From Spiroplasma chinense (GTDB taxonomy: Bacteria; Bacillota_I; Bacilli_A; Mycoplasmatales; Mycoplasmataceae), in contig NZ_CP043026.1 in assembly GCF_008086545.1 (NCBI RefSeq), positions 1,178,001-1,242,000 on the forward strand: a stretch of 64,000 nucleotides of DNA. The letters run 5' to 3'. Within the stretch, counting starts at the first letter, position 1; every line of letters starts with the position of its first letter. The position numbers were made by a program, and so were the translations under genes. Shown in pieces: positions 32,582 through 42,234 of the stretch. Under the pieces are notes generated by a model that had not been told where the DNA came from, did no database searches, and worked only from the letters and a program-made list of their open reading frames with translations.

Positions 32582-32607
32582 AAATAAAAAGCACGATCTA
32601 AATCGTG
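32582..32607 (-). terminator. Riboswitch expression-platform terminator
   Basis: CACGAT-TTAG-ATCGTG followed by CTTTTTATTT on the minus strand, 30 bases before the first gene of the operon. TAGCCA (32606-32611) overlaps its 5' arm by two bases and can pair with TGGCTA at 32651-32656, closing an alternative long AT-rich hairpin (32606-32656). This suggests terminator/antiterminator control. Confidence 0.75.
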
Positions 32608-32677
32608 GCTAATTAATATTTATTTCCTTATGAATAAATATTATCCTCCATAGCCAGTGAAAGATTAATAATTATCT

Positions 32678-32821
32678 AGTAAAATAGGTATCCTGACTTA
32701 GTTTCTTCTCTCTTGTCACCTTCTCAAACTTAAATTTAGTTCAATGGTATCAAGACAAGAGATCCGCTTTACAGTTGCTGGTACAGTTTTGGCTTTTCAC
32801 CAAATTCCCTTACATTCTACT
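32678..32821 (-). promoter_or_regulatory. Cobalamin riboswitch
   Basis: The minus strand contains the cobalamin aptamer core in the right order: AAGGGAATTTGGTGAAAAGCC, CCAGCAACTGTAAAGCGG (the B12 box region, one base from the usual CCCGCAACTGT) and AAGTCAGGATACC at the 3' side. Outer helix P1 can form between AGTAGAA (32815-32821) and TTTTACT (32678-32684). Cobalamin binding normally shuts such operons down. It lies 126 bases upstream of the lipoprotein gene, with a terminator between. Confidence 0.95.
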
Positions 32822-32878
32822 TGCTTTTTAGTTCTATATTTATTTTAGCAAAGTAATGTGAAATAAATTTTTTTAATA

Positions 32879-32902
32879 CAAAAAAAGGAACAAGTGTTCC
32901 TT
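32879..32902 (-). terminator. Terminator after the 784-aa protein gene
   Basis: GGAACA-CT-TGTTCC followed by T7 on the minus strand. It separates the large gene upstream from the riboswitch transcript. Confidence 0.85.
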
Positions 32903-32913
32903 AGAATAGTTTA

Positions 32914-35268
32914 TTAATTATTATTATTTTTCTTTTTCTTAATTGAAAGTGATAATAGGACGATGTTTTCGATTAAGAATACCGCAGTTAATACGATAGA
33001 AAAGACTAATAAGAATATTCATATACCCGAAATACCTTGAGACCCTTCAAATGTAATTGGAGGCTTTGGTGTTGCTGGATTACTTATATTTCTAATTCTT
33101 TGCATAAGTTTTAGTTTAAAAGCAACTTCCTCATTTGGTAACTTCAGTTTTACAACAAATTCTATTTCTGAATTACTCTTGAAAGATTTATCTCAAAATT
33201 CCTTTAGCCATTCTAAACTTCAATTAGAAGTTTCAACATCTGTATATCCTTTTAAAACAAATAATTGCACTTCATCTTTATACTCTTCTAATTCACTTCT
33301 CTCCAACAAAACTGTAATGGTCCTATCAATTGCTTCTTGATAATTTAAGAAGTATTTTTCATAAGGTAATACTAAATTTTGATCATTTTCATCGTATTCA
33401 AGTACATCTCCTGTTGCAAAACCATTAGTTATGTATTTTAGGTTTTCATCCCCACCCGGCGTAACGAAATTGACCTCAACCTTTAATTCCTCTTTATTAA
33501 ATTTCTTTTTATATCATAATTTTAAAGGCTCTCTTTTTAATATTTTTTCTAAAATACCTTTAGTGTTAAAAACACTGCCACCGTTTTCATTATAAAAATC
33601 ATAAGTTGGTTCTATAAACTTTAATTCGACTCCATTAATGTTTGAATATAACAGTTCGATTTGTCTAGAAATCTCCTCTGCAATTGGTTCATAAAATTCC
33701 TTTAACATATCAAAGAAATTACCATTTATTGAACTGCTAACACCAAGATATACAGTTATTTCATCAAGTGAACCAAACCCTTTTGCCTCCAACTCGGTAT
33801 AATCAACTTCCTGCTCAAAATGATCTTTATTTCACATTTTATACCCTTCATTGATACTTGAAATTTCGTTCTTAATAAATTCTTGTGCGTTTACTGAGTT
33901 TCAATTACCTTCATTTTCTTTTCCTGCTCACCAAAACATAGCTTTGGATAGGTAATGATAAAAAACTTGGTAAGGAAAATAATTTCGTTCTCTTTTATCA
34001 ACATTAGAAGAGTTATAGATTATATAAGAATTTTCCTTCAATGGTACTGAGTCAGATGGTGTCACAAAGGTTGTTATGCTTGAAAAGTTTTTTTCACTAT
34101 CATAAGTTTTTAAGACCCCAAAATCATTATTTATTTCTGATAAATCTCTTGATAATAATAGATGAACAGGATTTAATTTATAAAATTCCTGACCTGTTAC
34201 AATATAAAATAAATTCATTATTTGCATTACAATTTTTTCATGTTCTTTTAATTCTTCATCGCTATATGCAATATCATTATTTCAATTAGTAACTTTGGAT
34301 TTTCAATAATTATTTAAGGAATGCAAATTTCTTTTTAACATTAACCCACTGTAATTAGTTCCAGAAACCTTAGTTTTTTCTTCAAACAGTTTGTCCATTT
34401 TATCAAATTCTTTATAAACACCTTTATCATAACTGTTAAATATCAAATCGTTTTCAAAATAAGGTGTATGCATTAGTAAGCTTTGAATGTTTTGAATTTC
34501 AAACTCTTTGCTAATTAATTCTAATTTATCAAGTAATGTTGAATAGTGTCCTTTTGTAGCGCTAACTCCACTTTTCATAGTTAACAATTCAACTATATCA
34601 AGATCTTCCTCTGTTTTTAAAGTTCAAAACCTTTCTTTCTTTTGACGAGTATATAAATTTTTATAAAACTTATCAGCTTTGGTTTCTGCAAAAAAGAAAT
34701 CTTTTTCATTAATAATTGATGTATATTCAAAAATTTCTTCTTTCCCTTTGCCATCACTAATCAAATTTAAAATTTCTGGGAGTTTCTTCCATAGAAAATC
34801 GTCAACTATTTTTGTATAAACTGTTATTTGATTTCCTAGTATTTGATTAATATAACTTGAAAACAATTCTGCAAAAAAATCATTATAACTTTCTAAATAA
34901 TTTCTCTCTTTGTTCAAAGTAAATGAAAATAATCATTTAAAATTTTCTTCAAGATATTTAGAATATGAGTAATATCTATTCATATCAACTTTAGTATAAC
35001 CTACAAAAGCTTTACGAACTTCTTCAGAAGAATCGTTCAAAAACTTTTGTGGTAATTCTATATGATTAATTAAGTAATTGCCTCATGCATCCATAATTAA
35101 TTCGTTTGTTTCATTCTCAAACCAATCTTCTATTTTTTCACTTTCTTGAATTTTGTTGTTTGAAATATTTTGTGTGTCTCTAAAAAATGACCCTGTGTTA
35201 ACTATATTTTGTAAAAACAGGAACGGCGTGGTCAAAAATATTAGTATTATTTTTATATTTTTTAACAT
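32914..35268 (-). CDS. Large membrane-anchored surface protein, 784 aa
   Basis: Five open segments in one frame joined through TGA=Trp. The N-terminus MLKNIKIILIFLTTPFLFLQ is a signal anchor or uncleaved signal; residues 25-735 are an extracellular domain rich in E, N, Y, F and W with no cysteine. A single C-terminal helix (ISGIWIFLLVFSIVLTAVFLIENIVLL) is followed by a short basic tail, SIKKKKNNNN. This is the layout of mollicute surface proteins with a C-terminal anchor. No family is recognised. There is no ribosome-binding site before the ATG; translation may be coupled to a small upstream frame. Confidence 0.7.
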
Positions 35269-35270
35269 AT

Positions 35271-35381
35271 TTACTTAACGAAAGTAAGCATGCTTACTTT
35301 CATAAGATAACTTTGACCAAAACCTCTTACCGCCAATAGACGTTTTATTATTAGTTTATTTATTAAATGTAAATTTACCAT
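35271..35381 (-). CDS. Possible 36-aa leader peptide
   Basis: An ATG at 35379-35381 follows a good Shine-Dalgarno (GGAGGGAATTAAAT) and opens a 36-codon frame (MVNLHLINKLII ... LTFVK) whose stop lies two bases before the ATG of the 784-residue protein gene. That larger gene has no Shine-Dalgarno of its own, so coupling is likely. The peptide is hydrophobic and basic. Its last codons fall in the perfect palindrome at 35280-35301. Existence as a stable protein is doubtful. Confidence 0.4.
   Translation of the reverse strand: MVNLHLINKLIIKRLLAVRGFGQSYLMKVSMLTFVK
35280..35301. repeat. Perfect 22-base palindrome
   Basis: GAAAGTAAGC ATGC TTACTTTC reads the same on both strands. No T-run follows, so it is unlikely to be a simple terminator. 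It sits immediately before the large surface-protein gene and overlaps the leader frame; an operator or a translational hairpin is possible. Confidence 0.6.
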
Positions 35382-35520
35382 ATTTAATTCCCTCCATTTT
35401 TAACGAGTGATATTTGATAAATTAATAACCATAGCTTGATACAAATAAATTTTATTAAATAAAAACAAAAAAACAAGAGCAATTATTTGCACAAATCTTG
35501 TAAAACCAATATTTAAGGCA

Positions 35521-35551
35521 AAAAAATCTACTTTGTAAGTAGATTTTTTTT
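35521..35551. terminator. Terminator at end of the sucrose/fructan operon
   Basis: AAAAAATCTACTT-TG-TAAGTAGATTTTTT symmetric stem with A and T runs, just after the fructokinase stop. Confidence 0.88.
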
Positions 35552-35555
35552 AAAA

Positions 35556-36464
35556 CTATAAGTGCTCTAAAAATGATAATGCACCTTTATATTCAATACT
35601 GTTTCTTGCAAACAAGTTTGCATCATTTACTATGTCATCTTTGTGTTCAATTCAACTTGAGAAATTATCTAATTGAGAAATTTTATAGACAATGTATGCA
35701 ATAAAAGAATCTCCCGCTCCTGTTGTATCAACAGGGTTTTGTGATTTTTGTATTTCATAGTGTTTTGTTACACCTTGATAACCAAATAAGCTACCATTGC
35801 TTCCTAAAGTTATTATAAAAGCTGCTTGTGGGTATAGTTTCATGATTTTTTCTAACCCTAATTTGTTGTCAGAGATTTCTGAAACAATTTGTAGCTCTTC
35901 TTCACTTAATTTAACTAAGTGTGCAGCTTTTAAAAATGGTTCTACCTCTTTTTTGAAGGTTTCTTTATCTTCTTTTCATAAAAGGTTTCTTCAATTTGGA
36001 TCAAATGAAATAAACATTTTTTCCTCAACAGCTCTTTTTAAAATTTCTTTATAGTTTTTTTTAACTTCATCACTCAATAGTGAAGTTGCACTTCCCAGGT
36101 GAACAATGTCATAATTTCCAAATTCATCTTCAATAGGTTTAAAAGATAGTTTTTGGTCTGCATCTAACTTAAATTCAAAGTTTCTTTCTCCTTCATCATA
36201 TATAGAAACATATGCCAGAGAAGTGTTTCTGTCTTCTAATACTTGTACATTTTTTAAATCTACTTTATATTTCGAAAGCATTTCTTCTATTTTCTTTCCA
36301 TTAGAATCATTACCAATTGCTCCTACAAAAGAAACATCTCCACCTAAATATCCTACAGAACATGCCACATTAAGTGGAGCTCCTCCAACATTTTCTTCAA
36401 TTATTTTTCCATCTTGCTTAATAACATCTATTAAAGCTTCACCTATACTTAATATTTTTTTCAT
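35556..36464 (-). CDS. scrK: Fructokinase (PfkB family)
   Basis: 302 residues. SIGEALIDVI, then GGAPLNVAC (sugar-binding glycines) and DTTGAGDSF (residues about 246-254, with the catalytic Asp) are the two PfkB signatures. It phosphorylates fructose released by the hydrolases of this locus. It begins seven bases after the GH32 gene upstream, so it is the last gene of a PfkB-DeoR-GH32-fructokinase operon. TGA codons are read as Trp. Confidence 0.88.
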
Positions 36465-36471
36465 ATCAATT

Positions 36472-37914
36472 TTATTTTTTCAATATTAAAGGATTAATAT
36501 CTGAAATTTCTATATTTATTGATTTATCAAAAATAATTTTATTGAAGTCTTTAATAAAGAATCTTGATGTAAAAATGGTTTTATAATTGTCGGCAAAGAT
36601 TTCTATAGCAGATCTGTCAATGTACATTTCTACTACTTGTTCTTTTTCTTTTCTTAATGCATATCTTGGTGACTCAAATTCAAAGTCAACTTCTTCACTT
36701 TGTTTTGATCTATCTAAAATGATTTCTTTTTCTGTGAATTCAATAACAACTTCTTCATCTTTATCATTTTTTAAAGTTATTTTTAAATTATCATCTAAGT
36801 TAAATTTTAAATGTAGAGCTTGTTTGTTTTCAATTGAATCTGTAGTTATTTGTTTTGTATCAACTAAAACATTCTTTTCAAAATCCTTAAAGGGTTTTTG
36901 AACTAATGTATTACCAGATCAACTCAACTCACGAGGTATTGTTAACATTGAATGTCATGAATAATCATCAGTTGGATATTGAACTCCAATTGTTCCAAAT
37001 CAACCTATCATAACCAACTTGTCTTTTACTCAATAAGTTTGTGGAGCATAAAAGTCATGTCCATAATCCATAGTTATCATTTCAAATAATTCATTTAGTT
37101 TTCCGTTTTCTAGATCTAAATCTTTAATTGCAGTATAAACAACATTTCTAGAATTATTTAATTCATACTTGTTGTCATCTTTGTTTCATCCTTCTGCAGA
37201 CATCATAAATAACATTTTATCTCCAAGTAAATCTAAATTTGGACATTCTCACATATAACCATAATCTATTCCTAAACTTGGTTTTAAAGTTTTAAAATAT
37301 TCAAACTCTTCTGGGTTTATCATTTTATAAAATGCAACACCTCCAAGTTTATCTTTTTGGTTTTGAACTCCAAAGATCATATACTTTTGACCTTTATATT
37401 CAAAAATTTTAGGGTCTCTTGTATTTGGAGTAAATTCATTTAAGTCTCCATTAATAACAACTTTTTTATTTAAAACTTTTCCGTCGATTAAATCAGCTGC
37501 AATTTGTACCTCTTCAATCATATGTCCGTTTTCTTCTATATTTCCTGTGTAATAAATTTTTACTTTATCACCAAAGTCATAAGCACTTCCAGAAAATGCA
37601 CCAGATCTTTCTTCGTGAATATCTGGAACAATAGAGACTCCTTTGTCTTCATAAGTTACAAAATCTTTTGTTGTAACATAAAGTCAGTGTTTGAAACCAT
37701 GATATGGTTGAATTGGACTTCATTGATAATGAATGTGATGAACTCCGTCTTTAAATAAAAGTCCGTTTGGATCATTTAACAATCCGTTTGGGGGCGCTAA
37801 ATGATATAAGGGTCTATAGTATTTATCTGATTCAACTAACTTATTTGCATTATCAATATCTTCTTTTGTATGTTCATTATGTTTAAGTCATAATATTTCT
37901 TCTCTAAATTTCAT
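36472..37914 (-). CDS. scrB: Sucrose-6-phosphate hydrolase (GH32)
   Basis: 480 residues without signal peptide, so cytoplasmic. GH32 motifs are intact: GLLNDPNG with nucleophile Asp48, then [13 protein letters not shown] (the RDP stabiliser) and MWECPNL (acid/base Glu). A C-terminal beta-sandwich ([14 protein letters not shown]) is typical. The canonical motifs set it apart from the two other GH32 proteins of the locus. With the adjacent fructokinase it would split sucrose (or its 6-phosphate) or short fructans and activate the fructose. Start ATG 37912-37914. Confidence 0.92.
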
Positions 37915-37941
37915 TTTTAATCCTTTCTAATCTAAACTCTT

Positions 37942-38640
37942 TTACTCAGAGATAATAATTACATCTTTTTTTGAACCAAATTTAATAAAAGACTTTTTAT
38001 TAAATTTGGTTTCATCTGCTAGAGCAAAGCAAAATTTAGATTTCTCAATAATTCTTTGTTTAATTTGACAATCATCAACACTTGTTGTGTAACAATTGTA
38101 TTCGTTATCAACCGATGATACTTCTAAAAAAGAAACATCAAAGTTGTATTTTTCAATAAAATCAACTGCTCCAAAACCAACAAGTGATTGGTTTGTTGCA
38201 TTATAGTTTCCACCAATTAAAACAATATCTTTAAAACCTTTTTCAAATAACTTTAAAAAGATTGGTATAGAGTTTGTAACAATATTTAAATGTTGACCAA
38301 TCTCCAAGAGATCTGCAAGAAAATCAATAGTTGTTCCACCATCTAAGAATACAGATTCACCATCTTTAATACAATAAAAAGCTTTCATTGCAATTTCTTT
38401 CTTTTTATCAATATTTGTAAATGTTTTTTCATAATATGGTGTTTCTCTAACTAAAGGTTGCGCTACAATTTGGTACATTCCTAAATCCTTTACAACTTTC
38501 CCACTTCTTTCGAAATTAGTAAGTATTCTTCTAATAGTAGATTCTGGAATATCTAGTTTTTGCTGTAATTCTTTAAATGTTGGGTTTTTTAATTGTCTTA
38601 TAGTTTCTAAAATAACTAATTGATTGTTTGCTTTCTTCAT
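37942..38640 (-). CDS. DeoR/GlpR family transcriptional regulator
   Basis: 232 residues. The N-terminal helix-turn-helix has TFKELQQKLDIPESTIRRILTNFE; the C-terminal DeoR effector domain has FLDGGTTIDFLADLL, NIVTNSIPIF and VLIGGNYN. The domain binds a phosphorylated sugar. It lies between a PfkB kinase gene and scrB in one operon, so it probably represses these genes and is relieved by a fructose phosphate. A perfect inverted repeat upstream of the operon (39647-39666) is a candidate site. Confidence 0.9.
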   Translation of the reverse strand: MKKANNQLVILETIRQLKNPTFKELQQKLDIPESTIRRILTNFERSGKVVKDLGMYQIVAQPLVRETPYYEKTFTNIDKKKEIAMKAFYCIKDGESVFLDGGTTIDFLADLLEIGQHLNIVTNSIPIFLKLFEKGFKDIVLIGGNYNATNQSLVGFGAVDFIEKYNFDVSFLEVSSVDNEYNCYTTSVDDCQIKQRIIEKSKFCFALADETKFNKKSFIKFGSKKDVIIISE

Positions 38641-38653
38641 CTTCCTGGATCTC

Positions 38654-39580
38654 CTAAAACTGGATTTTGTTATCTATTCAAGATGCTTGTTCTAGAAAAC
38701 CAATAGCTCCTACAGAGCTTAAGCTTTGTTTTACTTCCACAAGTGCATCTTTTGTAAATTCCACAATTTTATCGATTGATACTTTTTTTTCTTTAAAAAA
38801 TTTATTTGATATAGACGACAATAATATATCCCCAGCACCTGCTGAATCTATAATTCTTTCTTCTATTTCGTTTTTAAAATAGAAGTTTTGATCATTGTAA
38901 TATATTTCAATATCTTTATTTGATTTTGTATTTATAAGTACACTATTTTTTTTAATAAATTTTTTTATATCTTTGTCAATTCCAAGTAAACTGGCTTGTT
39001 CTTGTAGGATTTGAAGGTCTGAGTCTTTTAATTTAATTAAGTCTGCATTTTTTATAAAGTCCAATGATCTTTGAAAGAAACTTGATTTTCCCCCTCATGC
39101 ATCATCTCTGTAATTAGGGTCAAAAACTATTTTTTTATTTTCTTTTATTGCAGACTTTAAAAGCGGTGAATATATTTTGGTATATAGATTATCATCTGAC
39201 AGATAGAAAGCGCTTACAAAGTTAATCAAATCATATTCATCAACTTTGATATTGTGTTTATATGCAGAATCATTATCATCTTTGTATATAAATTTAAACT
39301 CAACACTTTTATCTTTATTTTTCTTTACAATCGCTTTTGTTGTAAAGTTTTTATTTACTTTGTTAATTACTTTTACCTTTAAACTTGCTAAAAATTTGTT
39401 AATTTCATTACCATGAAAATCCGATCCAAAATCTGTAATTAATGTAGATTCGTTATCTTTATCAAGTGCATATACAACCGCACAGTTTAAAGGTGCTCCA
39501 CCAATTACGTGAACTATTTTTTCATCATTGAAATTAACAAATATATCTACTAAAGACTCTCCTATACTTAAACTCTTCAT
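38654..39580 (-). CDS. PfkB family sugar kinase
   Basis: 308 residues. SIGESLVDIF, VIGGAPLNCA and SAGAGDILLS (catalytic Asp in GAGD) identify a ribokinase-superfamily enzyme. It resembles the fructokinase of the same operon but is diverged, with a shortened second signature. The substrate is probably a ketose or a fructose phosphate. A strong TATAAT and AAGGAGG lie directly upstream, and the gap of 122 bases before it marks the start of a transcription unit. Confidence 0.82.
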
Positions 39581-39646
39581 ATCCTATCCTCCTTAAAATT
39601 ATACTATACTTTTAAAACTAAATAGCTGTTTCGAAAAAACTCAACC

Positions 39647-39666
39647 TTAAGAAAGATAATTCTTAA
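39647..39666. repeat. Inverted repeat upstream of the PfkB-DeoR operon
   Basis: TTAAGAA-N6-TTCTTAA, perfect 7-base arms, 67 bases before the start at 39580. No T-run follows directly, so an operator is more likely than a terminator. A TATAAT box lies about 45 bases downstream on the minus strand. Confidence 0.45.
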
Positions 39667-39702
39667 TACTTATTGGTATAGCCACAGACAAATACTATCT
39701 GT

Positions 39703-41343
39703 CTATTTATTTGGATTTTCTATTTTTATTAATTGATAGTATGCAAAGTCTATAATGGCATTTTTGTTAGTTTCAATGCTTAACTCTTCTTTAGACTCTC
39801 CGTCAACATATTTTAATAATGTAAAGGCACTTTCATCAGGAAATCTAAATTCAATAACTGTAGTATCCACATAGATTTCAAATTTTGAATTTTTATCTAA
39901 ATCTGGTGCACTATAGGTTCATTTTTTGTTAAATTCTTCTTCTCCTTGTACCATTTCGAAGTCCAGTTTTCTTTCAACACTTATTTCATTTTTGCCAAAA
40001 TCAATCTGAACATCAACATAATACATATCATCTGCAAGTTTTATTTTAACAATTTCATCATTGCTGATGTTAGATAACAATAAATCTAATTTATATGTTT
40101 TACCTTCAAAATTATTATCTGTTAAAAAGTTTTTAGTGTTTTGGGTTTTTCCTTTTTCTGGGGCCAAAACTTTTGCAACTTTTTCAAGCTTTGAATCATA
40201 ATCATCATTGTTATCTCAAAAGTTCACAAACTCGTTTTTTAACTCGTATCTACCATCAACTGTTTTGATTAATTTAATTTCTCTTGCCAACGACATATTT
40301 CCATATCTACCATCATTTGGAACTGCAAAATTATATGATCAGTTGCTTACTCAACCAGTTGTTAAAAGAGAATCCATATCAGTGTTTTCTTGTTTTAAAG
40401 TCATCAGTTTTGCAGCATAATAATCTGGACCAAAGTCTAATCTTTTTGTTTCCTGACCTGGTTCTTCTATGAAAACAAAGTTTTCATCCAAAGTACCTAC
40501 AACATAATAAGTTCCAATAGAAAGTCCGTCAGCATCTTTTCCGTGAATACCATTACCACCATAGAATAGAACTCATTTCTTTTCATTGGTTCCTTGTACT
40601 TTCATTTCAAAAAGATTAGGACACTCTAACATAGGGTGTTTTGCAAAATACTTTCCAATTTTTTTGTAATCTGAAGTTGGTTTATTTGATACCCATACAC
40701 CAAAGTGGTCATCTTCTGCTAAGTACATAATAAATACATTATTACCTTCTTTATCTTTTCTTATAAAAAAGTAAGGGTCTCTAAAGTGTTCACTTGCACC
40801 TGGATTTCATAATATTGGTTCTGGTTTAACTGATGTAAAGGTATAACCATTATCAAGTGTATATCACATCATGATATTTTGTCCTTTTTTACTGAAAGAT
40901 GTTGTTGCTGCCATTATAGTCTTGGCATCTTTTCCTTCAATATAATTTTTATCATAACCAAAAATGTTTTGTTTATCCTCATAAAAAGTACCAGTTGCTT
41001 GATCTCTAAAGTTAGGTGTATTTTTTGGAATACCTGGACCTTCATAAGTTCAATTTATTCAATCTTTTGTTGTGATGTGATATCAAACAGAATCATCAAC
41101 TCCATGGTTGAAACCATACTTATCAAAATCTCCATCAGCATTTTGAAGAAAATAAATGTGTCATACACCATCTCTAAAGAATCCACCTTGAATGTCATTC
41201 ATCATTCCTTGATCTGGATTTTGAGCATGAAATAAATTTGAATATAATTTATGATTTATTTTTGGCACCACATAATTTTCATCTTTTTTTCTTTCTTTCT
41301 TTAATTCTTCAGTTACTAAAACTTCTTCTTTTTCTTTCATCAT
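39703..41343 (-). CDS. GH32 fructan hydrolase-like protein, cytoplasmic, 546 aa
   Basis: Homologous along its whole length to the lipoprotein at 52.9-54.5 kb. The nucleophile motif reads MMNDIQGG (Asp50) in place of NDPNG; HFRDPYFF gives RDP and MLECPNLF the acid/base Glu; GTYYVVGTLD and RLDFGPDYYAAK follow. A C-terminal beta-sandwich completes the GH32 fold. It starts with a charged stretch and no signal peptide, so unlike its paralogue it acts inside the cell. ATG ATG start; the second ATG (41340) is better spaced from AAGGAG. It ends the ABC-importer operon. Confidence 0.87.
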
Positions 41344-41350
41344 CGTCTCC

Positions 41351-42232
41351 TTAAATTATTTCTAATTCTTTTTTTGTAAGTCTAATATTTTCAGACTCAC
41401 AAACTTTAGAAGCTATATTAATTGCAAATCTTATAGCTTCATCTACATTTTTTGTTAAATGATATTTGGATATAAATGATCCTAGAAAAGAATCACCAGC
41501 TCCTACTGTATTTTTTACTTTAATTTTTTTAGCTTCATATTTTTTTAAAACTTTATCATTTGCAAAGAAACATCCTTCGGCTCCTAATGTAATAATTATA
41601 TTTTTTACTCCTTTTCTCAAAAGGTAATCAACACATTCTAAAATAGCTATCTTTGGATTTTTCTTTGTGATACTTTCTGTCTCTGATTCATTTAAGATTA
41701 TAAAATCTAAATTTTCTAAAATGGTTAAATCAAAACTCAAAGACGGAGAAGGATTTAAGAAAATTGTTACTTCTTTATTTTTTCTAACTTTTTTTATTAA
41801 CTTAACACTTTCTTCTTGAGGTGTTTCAAGTTGAAATAAAATTACATCCCCTTCTTCAATTAAATCTGCTTTAAAATTTTCTGCTTTTCAATCTCAATTA
41901 GAACCTTTATTAACAATAATTCTATTATCATTTTCATGATTCAGTATTATTGCAGAACCTGAAACGTTGTTATTTTTTTGAATAATATATTTTATATTTT
42001 TATTAGTATCAAAATCTTTGAGTATTAAGTCAGCAAATTCATCATTTCCAATTGCACAACTAAATAAAACTTCTTTTTCAAACAACGAACAATAATATGC
42101 TTGGTTGTAACCTTTACCTCCAATGCTTGTAAAAAAATTATTACTAAAAGTTGTTTCACCTTTGTTTGGGAAATTTATTAAATTTAAATTAAGGTCTACA
42201 TTAACACTACCCAATACTATAATCTTTCCCAT
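41351..42232 (-). CDS. Ribokinase-like PfkB family kinase
   Basis: 293 residues. VLGSVNVDLNL, then SIGGKGYNQAYYC (ribokinase-type GGKGxNQA) and NTVGAGDSFLGS are diagnostic; ribokinase is the closest described member. The exact sugar is not clear, because the operon is otherwise for fructan-like sugars. It starts two bases after the ADP-ribosylglycohydrolase-like gene. Kinase, glycohydrolase-like protein and importer together suggest that a glycoside is imported, cleaved and phosphorylated. Confidence 0.85.
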
Positions 42233-42234
42233 TT

